Shown here piece by piece: positions 12,566-21,287 of a stretch of DNA of 21,302 bases. Within the stretch, counting starts at the first letter, position 1, and each line of letters begins with the position of its first letter. The DNA comes from an uncultured Rhizobiaceae group bacterium. GTDB taxonomy: Bacteria; Pseudomonadota; Alphaproteobacteria; Rhizobiales; Rhizobiaceae. A program made the position numbers and the translations under genes. Location of the stretch: NCBI GenBank assembly GCA_938009335.1, contig CALLHT010000067.1:1-21302 (forward strand). Direction: 5' to 3'. Under the pieces are notes generated by a model. The model had not been told where the DNA came from and ran no database searches. It saw only the letters and a list, made by a program, of their open reading frames with translations.

Positions 12566-14275
12566 ATGGGACCATTCATGGCGTTGCTGGATAAGCCAAA
12601 GCTGATTTCTATTTCGGCGGGGAGGAAGTATCAGTCTTTCCGTCGCACAATGAGGCGCGGCGTTACTGCACTTACCGGCTTTTCTGCATCAGTCCCCGAT
12701 CAGATCGGCATCGCACCTACTGATCTGCGCACGCCTGATCCACTTATTGTCCAGGAGTTTTATCAAGGGCGGTATATGCTTGCCGGGCAGGTTGTCGAGA
12801 CAGAGGGAAAAGATCCTTTCCAGATTGAGAATGTTTCCGACAGTTGGATGAGGGAGCTTCATAGTTTCGGCTGGCTCAGGCACTTCTCAGCGCAACGAGA
12901 GGGATTGGGAATCAACAATGCCCAAGCCAAATTGAACGACTGGTTGGAGGGTCTTCCCCCGTCTCATGAGAACGTTGCATGGGATATTGAAATCACATCC
13001 GAAAGATTGATCTATTGGCTGTGTCATTCAGACATTTTGGTTGCGGGCGTAAGCCACGAATATTATCGCATGTTTATGCGGGCTCTCGGATCGCATGTTC
13101 GGTTTCTCAAACGCCACGCTCCGACAGCAACAATGGGCATGCAACAGCTAATGAGCTATTTAGCCCTTGCCTACGCCTCCATATGCCACGCTAACCAAAC
13201 AAACTCTCTTCAGTTCGCGCGCGAGAAACTGAGTTCAGAACTCGATTGGCAAATCCTTTCAGATGGGGTGCACGTATCCAGAAATCCTCAAGCCATCATA
13301 CGCCTGCTCGCACTCTTGCTTCCTTTCAGACAAGCTTGCGTAACCATTGGCATTGAGCCTCCCATTGGCGTCATTAACGCGATTGAGCGAATGTTGCCGG
13401 CTTTACGCTTTTTCAGATTGGGCGATGGTAATTTGGCTCGTTTCAATGGCAGCGGCGTCACTGAAAGCGATCTTCTTGCTACTTTGTTGCGATATGATGA
13501 AATGCGCGGCGAGCCCATCAATCATGCTGCTCAATCTGGTTATCAACGACTGACAGCTGGAAATGGTATCGTAATCATTGATGTTGGTGACCCGCCAAAG
13601 GGTGAACTATCATCTGAAGCCCATGCAGGCTGCCTTGCTTTCGAATTTTCCTATGGTCAATCTTGTATCTTGGTAAATTGTGGCGCTCCGGCTGAAAGCC
13701 ACTCTCAGACTTCCGCTGTGTGGCGATCAACGGCCGCACATAACACAGCGGTATTGAATGAATCTTCCTCCTGCCGATTTGAAAATCGCAGCGATGTTCC
13801 CGGTACAATCAATGGCCAAATCCTAACACCTAAACTCGTAGCCGAATCCAAGCGAAATGAAATTCAAGGTGCAATTCAAGTCGTTGGATCTCATTTAGGC
13901 TATAATCGGGATTTTGGCGTCCGCCACCAACGTACATTTACATTGGACAACGAAGGACAGAGGCTCGCGGGGAGTGACTGGTTCTCAGCGCCTGACAAAG
14001 GCGACTTGCGATACGCCATCAAAGACAAGGTAAAAATCCATTTTCACTTACATCCAGACATACGTGTTTCCAGTGAATTGAGTGAGGACAATGCATTTAT
14101 TTTTCTTACAAACGGTGGTGAGCAGTGGAAATTCTCATGCAAAGAAGTTATGCCATCTCTGGAAGAAAGCATCTTTTTCTCCCATCTCTCTGGTGCAAGA
14201 AAAACGTCTCAACTTACTCTAAGCACTGAGGCCGGAAAAATACCGGAATTGAATTGGGTTTTGGAAAAATTGTGA
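12566..14275 (+). CDS. Heparinase II/III family protein
   Basis: A 569-residue member of the heparinase II/III-like family (polysaccharide lyase fold). The N-terminal half is an alpha-helical toroid (GRYMLAGQVVETEGKDPFQI, SWMRELHSFGWLRHF), and the C-terminal half is a beta-sheet domain with the typical RSTAAHNTAVLNESSS around H392. In Hyphomicrobiales this gene standing between rsmB and purH is usual. The substrate is unknown and it is probably not heparin. No signal peptide is visible. The first residues are basic (RKYQSFRRTMRRG), as in its relatives. The start could be 12566 or the ATG at 12578; neither has a convincing ribosome site. A TTGACA at 12502 lies in the 98-base gap before it but lacks a -10 partner. 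Confidence 0.9.
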   Translation: MGPFMALLDKPKLISISAGRKYQSFRRTMRRGVTALTGFSASVPDQIGIAPTDLRTPDPLIVQEFYQGRYMLAGQVVETEGKDPFQIENVSDSWMRELHSFGWLRHFSAQREGLGINNAQAKLNDWLEGLPPSHENVAWDIEITSERLIYWLCHSDILVAGVSHEYYRMFMRALGSHVRFLKRHAPTATMGMQQLMSYLALAYASICHANQTNSLQFAREKLSSELDWQILSDGVHVSRNPQAIIRLLALLLPFRQACVTIGIEPPIGVINAIERMLPALRFFRLGDGNLARFNGSGVTESDLLATLLRYDEMRGEPINHAAQSGYQRLTAGNGIVIIDVGDPPKGELSSEAHAGCLAFEFSYGQSCILVNCGAPAESHSQTSAVWRSTAAHNTAVLNESSSCRFENRSDVPGTINGQILTPKLVAESKRNEIQGAIQVVGSHLGYNRDFGVRHQRTFTLDNEGQRLAGSDWFSAPDKGDLRYAIKDKVKIHFHLHPDIRVSSELSEDNAFIFLTNGGEQWKFSCKEVMPSLEESIFFSHLSGARKTSQLTLSTEAGKIPELNWVLEKL

Positions 14276-14311
14276 TGCTCATTTAACGGCACCTGACCCT
14301 AGGCACTTCGT

Positions 14312-15928
14312 ATGGCACCTGTAGTAAAAAATCACGACATTCCCGATCTTTCACCTGTAAAAACGGCACTTCTCTCTGTCTCGGACAAAACTGGCATCGT
14401 TGAGTTTGCCAAATCTCTCTTTGATCTTGGAGTGGAACTCCTTTCAACGGGTGGCACAGCGAAGGCAATTGCTGAAGCAGGACTTCCGGTTAAAGACGTC
14501 TCCTCTATTACCAATTTCCCCGAGATTATGGACGGGCGCGTTAAAACGCTTCATCCAAATGTTCATGGTGGATTACTGGCGGTTAGAACTGATGAGACAC
14601 ATCAAAAGCAGATGGAAGAACAAGCCATCTCACCCATCGATATGGCAGTCATCAATCTCTATCCGTTTGAAGAAACCATCGCCAGCAATGCTGATTATGA
14701 TGCAGGTGTCGAGAACATCGATATCGGTGGACCGGCGATGATCCGTGCCGCAGCGAAAAACCATGGATTTGTTACCATGGCAACAGACCCAGCAGACTAT
14801 CAAGAAATTCTTGAACAATTGCGGTCAAACAACGGCCAAACTAAACTCGCGTTGCGCAAACGCCTTGCCCAAAAAGCCTTTGCCCGAACAGCTGCCTATG
14901 ATGCCGCGATATCAAACTGGTTTGCGGATGAGTTGGAGATTACCAACCCTCTGCATCGCAGCATTGGCGGAAAGCTTGCTTGTGAAATGCGGTATGGCGA
15001 AAACCCGCATCAATCTGCAGCATTTTATCTCACAGGCGACAAACGTCACGGCGTTGCCACAGCAACACAGATTCAAGGCAAACAGCTTTCGTATAACAAC
15101 ATCAACGATACCGATGCAGCGTTTGAGCTTGTCTCAGAGTTTAACCCCGACGAAGGACCGGCAGTTGCAATCATCAAACATGCAAATCCCTGCGGCGTTG
15201 CGCGGGGCGATACGCTTGAAGCAGCATACCTGAATGCCCTCGCCTGTGATCCGGTTTCCGCTTTTGGCGGCATCATCGCCCTCAACCAAACACTTGATGC
15301 TGCAGCAGCGAGAAGCATTGTTGAAATCTTCACCGAGGTCATCATTGCACCAGATGCAGATGATGAAGCTCGGGAAATCATAGCCGCCAAGAAGAACCTT
15401 CGGCTATTGGTAACAGGTGGTTTGCCTAACCCATCCGCTAAAAGCCTTTCTGTCAAAACCGTAAGCGGCGGAATGCTGGTCCAGAATCGCGATAGCCGAA
15501 TCATCGGTGATCTTGATCTTCAGGTAGTCACTAAAACTCAGCCAACCGCAAAGCAGATGGCCGATATGCAGTTTGCGTTCCAAGTCGCAAAACACGTGAA
15601 ATCCAATGCAATTGTTTATGCGCGCGATCTTGCAACCGTAGGAATTGGAGCTGGGCAAATGAGCCGGGTGGATTCTTCCAGAATAGCAGCACGCAAAGCC
15701 ATAGACGCAATGGAAACCGCCAAAGAAAAAGCGCCAAGAACGGCTGGAAGCGCGGTTGCTTCAGACGCATTTTTCCCATTCGCAGATGGCTTGCTGTCCG
15801 CCGTGGAAGCGGGGGCGACCAGCGTCATTCAACCCGGCGGCTCAATGCGTGACGAAGAGGTGATTGCAGCAGCCGACGAAGCAGGAATAGCAATGGTCTT
15901 TACCGGCACACGGCACTTCAGGCACTAG
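14312..15928 (+). CDS. purH: Bifunctional AICAR formyltransferase / IMP cyclohydrolase
   Basis: A 538-residue enzyme of full length that performs the last two steps of purine synthesis: formyl transfer from 10-formyl-tetrahydrofolate to AICAR, then ring closure to IMP. The N-terminal MGS-like IMP cyclohydrolase domain shows LLSTGGTAKAI and RVKTLHPNVHGG (K78, H81). The C-terminal transformylase domain shows the catalytic K289-H290 in IKHANPCGVARGD, SAFGGIIA, and the terminal TGTRHFRH. It follows the heparinase gene by 36 bases on the same strand. No strong ribosome binding site precedes ATG 14312. It converges on the transporter gene with a 16-base gap. Confidence 0.98.
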   Translation: MAPVVKNHDIPDLSPVKTALLSVSDKTGIVEFAKSLFDLGVELLSTGGTAKAIAEAGLPVKDVSSITNFPEIMDGRVKTLHPNVHGGLLAVRTDETHQKQMEEQAISPIDMAVINLYPFEETIASNADYDAGVENIDIGGPAMIRAAAKNHGFVTMATDPADYQEILEQLRSNNGQTKLALRKRLAQKAFARTAAYDAAISNWFADELEITNPLHRSIGGKLACEMRYGENPHQSAAFYLTGDKRHGVATATQIQGKQLSYNNINDTDAAFELVSEFNPDEGPAVAIIKHANPCGVARGDTLEAAYLNALACDPVSAFGGIIALNQTLDAAAARSIVEIFTEVIIAPDADDEAREIIAAKKNLRLLVTGGLPNPSAKSLSVKTVSGGMLVQNRDSRIIGDLDLQVVTKTQPTAKQMADMQFAFQVAKHVKSNAIVYARDLATVGIGAGQMSRVDSSRIAARKAIDAMETAKEKAPRTAGSAVASDAFFPFADGLLSAVEAGATSVIQPGGSMRDEEVIAAADEAGIAMVFTGTRHFRH

Positions 15929-15944
15929 ACCAAAAAGCAATACA

Positions 15945-17336
15945 CTACTTTGCAATGACCTTATTCTGCTTCACATATGGAAGCAGGAAGAGGCCAATAA
16001 GAAATAGTCCGATTACCGGAGCAATGCCCAAACGTTGGCTATTCAGCACGTCAGTGGAAATAGCGATGAGGGCAGGCGCGAGAAAAGCTGTTGCTTTGCC
16101 TGATAACGCATATAGACCAAACGCTTCAGTCATTTGACCGTCTTCAGCCTGGTCAGCCATGAGAGTGCGAGATGCCGCTTGAATGGGACCGGCAGCTGCA
16201 CCAATCAAACAACCGCATATGTAAAACGCGATATCAGCCGGTGCGAAACCTCCTGGCGCATCGACTACGGGGATTAATAGCACCATGTTACGATCTGTTG
16301 TAACAACGGTCATGCAAACAGCGATCAGAACAATAATCGAAAACGTAATAACGGCTTTCGGACCAAACCGGTCATCAAACTTTCCACCAAGCCATGCACC
16401 CAAAGCACCTGTGATGGCGGTAGCAATTCCGAAAATACCAAGTTGTGTTGCACCCCATCCCAAAACACCTCCTGCATAAATACCACCAAATCCGAACAGG
16501 CCATTCAGAGCATCGCGATAAAACATGGATGAACCAAGAAAGGCGAACAGGCTAGGTTTGCTCGGAAGAGATTTAATCGTGTTAGCTAGGTCTTTCATTC
16601 CTTGTGATACAGCGCCCGTAACCCTGACCCGTTTTGGTGTGTCGGGCGTAAACATGAAAAATGGCAGCACAAAAACAAAAAACCACAATGCAGTAAGCGG
16701 ACCGGTACCTCGCTCGCCACCACCGGGAATATCAGCCAGACCAAGAATCGGAGTAACACCCAATAGGGTTACTCCACTACCGGGAGATGATTCGACCATG
16801 AGTCCCAACACAATAATGAGACTGACGACTCCACCCACATAGCCAAGCGCCCAACCGTTGCCGGAGAGTCTTCCAAGTTCTTCACGGCTGACAAGATCCG
16901 GCATCACCGCATTGTTGAATACGGTCGCAAACTCTACACCAATCAAAGCCAACGCAAAAAAGATCAGAACCGGGAGCGCAGCGCCTCCGGGCTCAGCAAG
17001 CCACAACATACTTGCGCCAAACAGTGCAAGAATCGAAAACCCCATCATCCAAGGTTTACGCGGACCCGTTGCATCTGCAATTGCTCCCATGATTGGAGAA
17101 AGGATAGCAATGGAAACCCCAACCGCTGCGAGCATCCAGCCCCACCAGATTTGCCCAGTTTCAGGATCAGGAGCGACTTCGGCGGCAAAATAGCGCGCGA
17201 AGATAAATGTAATAAGCAATGTATGAAAGGGTTGCGATGCCCAATCAAACAACATCCATCCAAAAATTCCTTTCCGACCAACTTTAGGAGCCATCCCAGA
17301 GGAAATTTCAGACGGTGAGGAGTAGTCTTCAGCCAT
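15945..17336 (-). CDS. UMF1-family MFS transporter
   Basis: A 463-residue polytopic membrane protein with about 12 hydrophobic segments. The start of the first helix, GWMLFDWASQPFHTLLITFIFARYF, and GAIADATGPRKPWM after helix 3 are typical of the UMF1 family, related to the yeast vacuolar Atg22 amino-acid exporters. GGKFDDRFGPK marks the symmetric loop in the second half. The substrate of the bacterial members is not established. It is convergent with purH and divergent from the pyridoxal kinase chain. The ATG has only a weak ribosome site. CTATAG at 17406-17411, with ATGAAA 17 bases upstream on the minus strand, is a possible promoter. Confidence 0.9.
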   Translation of the reverse strand: MAEDYSSPSEISSGMAPKVGRKGIFGWMLFDWASQPFHTLLITFIFARYFAAEVAPDPETGQIWWGWMLAAVGVSIAILSPIMGAIADATGPRKPWMMGFSILALFGASMLWLAEPGGAALPVLIFFALALIGVEFATVFNNAVMPDLVSREELGRLSGNGWALGYVGGVVSLIIVLGLMVESSPGSGVTLLGVTPILGLADIPGGGERGTGPLTALWFFVFVLPFFMFTPDTPKRVRVTGAVSQGMKDLANTIKSLPSKPSLFAFLGSSMFYRDALNGLFGFGGIYAGGVLGWGATQLGIFGIATAITGALGAWLGGKFDDRFGPKAVITFSIIVLIAVCMTVVTTDRNMVLLIPVVDAPGGFAPADIAFYICGCLIGAAAGPIQAASRTLMADQAEDGQMTEAFGLYALSGKATAFLAPALIAISTDVLNSQRLGIAPVIGLFLIGLFLLPYVKQNKVIAK

Positions 17337-17380
17337 TTTTTCAGCCCAATTCTGACAAATTCATACCCACGTTGCGGGCA

Positions 17381-17388
17381 GGTTAACC
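17381..17388. promoter_or_regulatory. Palindrome in a divergent promoter region
   Basis: GGTTAACC is a perfect 8-base palindrome between the possible -10 of the transporter gene (17406-17411) and its start codon at 17336. It could be an operator, though an isolated palindrome of this length also arises by chance. Confidence 0.2.
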
Positions 17389-17423
17389 AGTTCACCTACA
17401 CCTGTCTATAGCATCCACAAGGA

Positions 17424-17452
17424 TTGCATTTCATACAGACATTGCAGAATAT
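17424..17452 (+). promoter_or_regulatory. Candidate promoter of the pyridoxal kinase chain
   Basis: TTGCAT (17424-17429), 17 bases, then GAATAT (17447-17452) resembles the alphaproteobacterial CTTGAC-N17-CTATAT promoter. It lies 50 bases before the first gene of the chain. Confidence 0.35.
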
Positions 17453-17503
17453 AGACTCTGAAGCGTACAAGATATTCAAGTATTCACAACAGAAAGCAGC
17501 GTA

Positions 17504-17752
17504 TTGGAACAAACTCCCGAACAGCGTGAAGCCAAGAAGATCCTTGATCGGGTTGCAAACGAATCAGAGACCGTGGGCACTTCTTCCATGAGGCGGGTCG
17601 CTGAGCGCGTTAAGGGCCACATGTCTGCAGAAGACAGTGATCAGAATGACTGGGCTGAGAAATGGGGAACGCGTATAGGCAGAGGACTCGGTTTAGTTTT
17701 TATGGTTGTCCTCGTTGTTCATCTAATTCGGACCTATGTCTTGAATGGTTGA
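17504..17752 (+). CDS. Small membrane-anchored protein, unknown function
   Basis: An 82-residue protein with a charged, soluble N-terminal part (about 1-60), which has an SMRRVAERVKGHMSAEDSDQND stretch, then GTRIGRGLGLVFMVVLVVHL leading into one C-terminal membrane helix. I have seen similar short proteins beside pyridoxal kinase in Hyphomicrobiales but know no function. The start is TTG at 17504: no ATG or GTG fits, and the residues after it (EQTPEQREAKKILDRVANESE) look like a real N-terminus. An ATG at 17588 would give only 54 residues. It overlaps the kinase gene by 8 bases (ATGGTTGA), which argues for coupled translation. Confidence 0.75.
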   Translation: MEQTPEQREAKKILDRVANESETVGTSSMRRVAERVKGHMSAEDSDQNDWAEKWGTRIGRGLGLVFMVVLVVHLIRTYVLNG

Positions 17753-18611
17753 TCTGAAACCTAATTCATCCGTTCTGGTTATTTCATCTCACGTTACGCG
17801 CGGTTCAATCGGCAATCGAGCTGCTGTGTTTGCGCTTGAAGCATTTAATATCCCGGTATGGGCGGTTCATACTGTGCTTCTGCCTTGGCACCCGGGGCAC
17901 GGGCCAGCTACCCGGATTGTGCCGAGTGATGATGAATTTCGCGCGTTCACAACAGATCTTCAAAATGCGCCTTGGATTGATGAAATCGGCGCGGTTTTGA
18001 CAGGATATGTTGCAAACGCATTTCAAGCAAAAACGGTTGCGGGTTTGGTAAGTTCACTTAAGAGCAAAAATCCCAATCTGTTCTACCTTTGTGATCCGGT
18101 CATTGGTGATCAAGGTGGTCTTTATGTTGCGGAAGAAACAGCAATCGCAGTTCGCGATCACTTGGTCCCGTTATCGGACATGATTACGCCCAACTGTTTT
18201 GAACTCGGTTGGCTAACAGGAACGCAAACGCCAACCAACCATCAAGCTGTGATTGACGCATGCGAAATAATCGAAAGGCCAGCCAAGCTCGTTACTTCAG
18301 TTCCATCAACAAACAAAACCCGAATTGGCAACATGTATATTGATGCGTCTGAAGGTTGGTACGTCTCTCATGACTTTTTGGAGAAAGTGCCAAACGGATC
18401 GGGTGACTTGACTGCAGCAACCTATCTGGCACGAAAACTTAGAGGTTTAGATTCGGTAGAAAATCTCAAAACAACGACAGCATCGGTTTTTGAAATATTA
18501 ACGCAATCAGCACGTAAAGGATGCGATGAGTTGACTTTGGAAAGTGATATTGCAAGCTTGATTTCTCCTTCTGCAGAGATTGAGCTTTCACAATTGGACA
18601 TCACATCATGA
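17745..18611 (+). CDS. pdxY: Pyridoxal kinase
   Basis: A 288-residue ribokinase-fold enzyme that phosphorylates pyridoxal to pyridoxal 5'-phosphate in vitamin B6 salvage. Signatures are VLVISSHVTRGSIGNRAAVFALE at residues 10-32 (substrate region), TGYVANAFQ near 86-94, CDPVIGDQGGLYV (116-128), the ITPNCFELGWLTG segment, and NGSGD (217-221) with the catalytic base D221. The length is normal for PdxY/PdxK. The symbol pdxY is used because the sequence is of the PdxY type; it could equally be named pdxK. It overlaps the genes on both sides (8 and 4 bases), so it sits in the middle of a translationally coupled chain. Confidence 0.93.
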   Translation: MVDLKPNSSVLVISSHVTRGSIGNRAAVFALEAFNIPVWAVHTVLLPWHPGHGPATRIVPSDDEFRAFTTDLQNAPWIDEIGAVLTGYVANAFQAKTVAGLVSSLKSKNPNLFYLCDPVIGDQGGLYVAEETAIAVRDHLVPLSDMITPNCFELGWLTGTQTPTNHQAVIDACEIIERPAKLVTSVPSTNKTRIGNMYIDASEGWYVSHDFLEKVPNGSGDLTAATYLARKLRGLDSVENLKTTTASVFEILTQSARKGCDELTLESDIASLISPSAEIELSQLDITS

Positions 18612-18991
18612 AACGATTTATCGGCGCTTTTTTTCTTATCGTATTTTCAATGTCTCACGTTCAATCAGAGGAGTCACTTCATGCCGCCTGGTTTGACGCA
18701 TTGAGAACCTCAGATCGACAAGCGTTCGAACGTATTCTTGCGGATGATTTTCGGATCATTTTAAAAGATACTCAGATTATCCAAACCAAAAAAGAGTTTA
18801 TTGAATCGCTGGATAGTCAAGAAGAAGAACTGGATATTCGGTACAGCGCAGACAAACGGGGAGAAAACGAGATTATTGCAGAGGTCTGTTACCAATTCCC
18901 ATCAAAATCTTTCATCAATACTGAAACGTTTACCATGGAAAGTGGTAAGATAGTTCTGCAAGTTCAGGAAAAGCTTCAGGATGGTTGCTAA
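18608..18991 (+). CDS. Exported NTF2-like (DUF4440/SnoaL-type) protein
   Basis: A 127-residue protein. MKRFIGAFFLIVFSMSHVQS is a Sec-type signal peptide (cleavage probably around residues 18-20). The mature part reads like a small NTF2-fold cone protein: AAWFDALRTSDRQAFERILADDF, DTQIIQTKKEFIESL, then beta strands to the end. There is no recognisable catalytic motif, so it may be a binding protein or a structural partner. The start overlaps the kinase stop (ATGA) and the end overlaps the next gene by 11 bases. The link to the membrane beta-helix protein is by position only. Confidence 0.75.
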   Translation: MKRFIGAFFLIVFSMSHVQSEESLHAAWFDALRTSDRQAFERILADDFRIILKDTQIIQTKKEFIESLDSQEEELDIRYSADKRGENEIIAEVCYQFPSKSFINTETFTMESGKIVLQVQEKLQDGC

Positions 18992-20804
18992 GCCTCGCAA
19001 AGCTCCCCAAGCCAAAAAATCGCTCCCGCGAGGTTTGACCCTGAAGGGGCGAAAGCTCGAGGACTTCCTGCCTCTTCTCCCGGCAGAAGAAAAACTCAGG
19101 ATTTTTGCAGCAGCAGGTGAAGACTGCGTCGTTGATGGATTTACGGATTCACGCCCCGCAAAGGCACTTAAGGCCAATACAATTCGCTCTGAATTCTTGC
19201 GCTATATGATCTTGGGCGGATGTGAGAAATCACCCATCGCACAGCGGGGCATTTGGCTTGAAGGCGCGTTCGTCAAATGCGGGAAAGAAGACGGATACTT
19301 AAATCTGGAAGCAGAGACCGTTCCATTCGATACAGCGATTGAAAACAGCACCATCGAGGGAACCATCAATCTTTTGAAGACAAGCGCAAAGCTATTAAGT
19401 TTTGAAGGCAGTCACGTTCGAGGAATCGACGGAGACGGGCTGGAAACAACAAGCGACTTGCATTTGTCAGGCGGTTTTGAATCAAACGAAGAAGTAAGTC
19501 TATTCGGTTCGAGAATTGGCGGGGAACTCCTGTGTGATGATGGAATATTCTCGTCTACCCTTGAACTTGGAAATTCAGTAGTCGCGCAAAACCTTGATAT
19601 GTCAGGTTCTTTTTCTGCAGCCGTAACGGTAAGTCTGCGCGGAATAAGAATCGGCGGTAATCTAACGTGCGAGAAAGCCACTTTCCTTGATCCCAATAAT
19701 GCAATCATCGCAAACCGGGCAAAGATCGAGGGTGATGTCGATCTTGGGAACATCAAGGCAAAAGGAACCGTCGTATTTACCGGCTCTGACATTGGTGGCG
19801 ATTTCATGCCGCAAGGCGCGGTGTTGGAGGGTACCCCTGCATTACAGCTACGAAATACAACAGTGAGCGGAACGCTGATTTGGCGTGGCCTCGGATTTGT
19901 TGACGGCGAGGTAGACCTATCAGGCGCATCCTGCAAAACATTGAATACGGGAAATACAAGCTGGCTTCGTAAACGCGAAAAATACGCTGAACGCGATGAT
20001 GAAAGGCGGACTGACACGCCCGAAGGTGAGAAAAAAGTAACCGAGTATCACACCAAGCTCGATAACTTCACCTATGAAGGTTTCTCCAATCTTCCAGACA
20101 ATTGCAAATCCGACTATTGGATTGAGTGGCTCAAACAGCAACCCGAAGAACATCTTGGGAAAAAGTTCAAACCCAGACCTTGGGAACAGCTCGCAAATGT
20201 GCTCGACACCATGGGCTATGAAGAAGAAGCCCGGGATGTGCGGATCGAAAAGCAAAAGCTTCAAACCGAGTTTATGGCTAAACATGAACCAGCAGCGCAT
20301 GACTCATTCAACCTGTGGCACTGGGGGACGATTTTCTTTCGGCGTGTTTTCTGGGGGCCTTTGGTCGGGTACGGATACAAGCCTGGCAATGCCTTATTGT
20401 TCCTCTTCGGATTAGTATTGGTCAGTACGTTCATCTACAATCAGGCTGCCCAACGCGGTGTGATAACGCCAACCCATCCACTGATTTTCAAAGAAGCGGG
20501 GGCAGGGGGCAGTATTCCGGCGTGGTGTGCAGAGAACTGGGTTTACTTCCCGGATGAAAATTGCGCCTCTGCCATGCCATCTGAATATTCAGAATTTCAA
20601 TCGTTTATCTACGCGGCTGATGTCGCACTGCCGGTGATCAATCTTCGTATGGAAAACGATTGGGCGCCGCGTGTTGTCTTTACCGATGGTACCCGAGACT
20701 GGTTTGGCTGGTGGGTGCGGACTTGGGAATGGTTTCTGATTGCTGCCGGCTGGATTTTGTCATTGCTGTTTGTGTCAGCAGTCGGTTCCAGTATCAGGCG
20801 CTAG
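18981..20804 (+). CDS. Membrane-anchored beta-helix-repeat protein, unknown function
   Basis: A 607-residue protein. After a basic N-terminus there is an array of about nine repeats of 21-25 residues (about 90-318) with the pattern x-I-x-G-x-L, for example at STIEG (125), SRIGGELL (179), IRIGGNLTC (224), AKIEGDVDL (249), SDIGGDFM (271) and TVSGTLI (295). This resembles a right-handed beta-helix of the bactofilin or pentapeptide sort. A conserved-looking module follows, KFKPRPWEQLANVLDTMGY with EEARDVRIEKQ, then two membrane helices (about 471-489 and 584-602). Between them lies YAADVALPVINLRMENDW. I recall similar proteins mislabelled membrane-associated oxidoreductase; no oxidoreductase motif is visible. 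The start overlaps the previous gene. Confidence 0.8.
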   Translation: MVAKPRKAPQAKKSLPRGLTLKGRKLEDFLPLLPAEEKLRIFAAAGEDCVVDGFTDSRPAKALKANTIRSEFLRYMILGGCEKSPIAQRGIWLEGAFVKCGKEDGYLNLEAETVPFDTAIENSTIEGTINLLKTSAKLLSFEGSHVRGIDGDGLETTSDLHLSGGFESNEEVSLFGSRIGGELLCDDGIFSSTLELGNSVVAQNLDMSGSFSAAVTVSLRGIRIGGNLTCEKATFLDPNNAIIANRAKIEGDVDLGNIKAKGTVVFTGSDIGGDFMPQGAVLEGTPALQLRNTTVSGTLIWRGLGFVDGEVDLSGASCKTLNTGNTSWLRKREKYAERDDERRTDTPEGEKKVTEYHTKLDNFTYEGFSNLPDNCKSDYWIEWLKQQPEEHLGKKFKPRPWEQLANVLDTMGYEEEARDVRIEKQKLQTEFMAKHEPAAHDSFNLWHWGTIFFRRVFWGPLVGYGYKPGNALLFLFGLVLVSTFIYNQAAQRGVITPTHPLIFKEAGAGGSIPAWCAENWVYFPDENCASAMPSEYSEFQSFIYAADVALPVINLRMENDWAPRVVFTDGTRDWFGWWVRTWEWFLIAAGWILSLLFVSAVGSSIRR

Positions 20805-21229
20805 AGCTTCACAGGCTCACCGGGAAACCCGGCAACATCGCGGTTTCCCCGCTTCCACTCGAGTGTATCGTACACATCGAACACCAGCGAAATCCCGTTC
20901 ACAATCAATACGACCAGAATGTAGGATTGCTCAAACTCGCTTAAACTTGGCACCGTGAAATAGCGAATGGTGAGGATAACCTGCAACGGGCCCCACAAAA
21001 TCAGATGCGGGATTGCAAGCACTTTCGAGAATCCGCGGTTTAGGAACAGAATGCAGGTATTGATCGCAAGCGCACTCGCACCCAGTATCGCCACCCAAAA
21101 ACCGGCAACAACATCAAGCAGAAACAAGCCTGACATATTAACCGGAATAAGGAATAGAAACATCCATATTTGAACCCAAATCGGAAGGGAAAATGCTGAT
21201 TTAAAAATGCGAATAATGGTTTGGATCAT
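20801..21229 (-). CDS. Polytopic membrane protein, unknown function
   Basis: A 142-residue protein with four to five hydrophobic segments (for example IWVQIWMFLFLIPVNMSGLF, GFWVAILGASALAINTCILF) and a polar C-terminus (DTLEWKRGNRDVAGFPGEP). I do not know a function. ATG 21229 is preferred: GGGGAT lies 10 bases ahead, and the alternative in-frame ATG at 21250 falls in the loop of a terminator-like hairpin. Its TAG stop overlaps the stop of the beta-helix protein in a shared CTAG. Confidence 0.75.
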   Translation of the reverse strand: MIQTIIRIFKSAFSLPIWVQIWMFLFLIPVNMSGLFLLDVVAGFWVAILGASALAINTCILFLNRGFSKVLAIPHLILWGPLQVILTIRYFTVPSLSEFEQSYILVVLIVNGISLVFDVYDTLEWKRGNRDVAGFPGEPVKL

Positions 21230-21238
21230 GAAACAAAT

Positions 21239-21261
21239 ATCCCCGAGCAATGCCCGGGGAT
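21239..21261 (-). terminator. Terminator-like hairpin ahead of the last gene
   Basis: ATCCCCG (21239-21245) pairs with CGGGGAT (21255-21261) around a 9-base loop. On the minus strand it is followed by ATTTGTTT. It would end a gene entering from the right edge, or act as a leader hairpin for the membrane protein, since its left arm holds that gene's GGGGA ribosome site. Confidence 0.55.
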
Positions 21262-21287
21262 CAAGTTATTTTCAACAACAAATTAAT

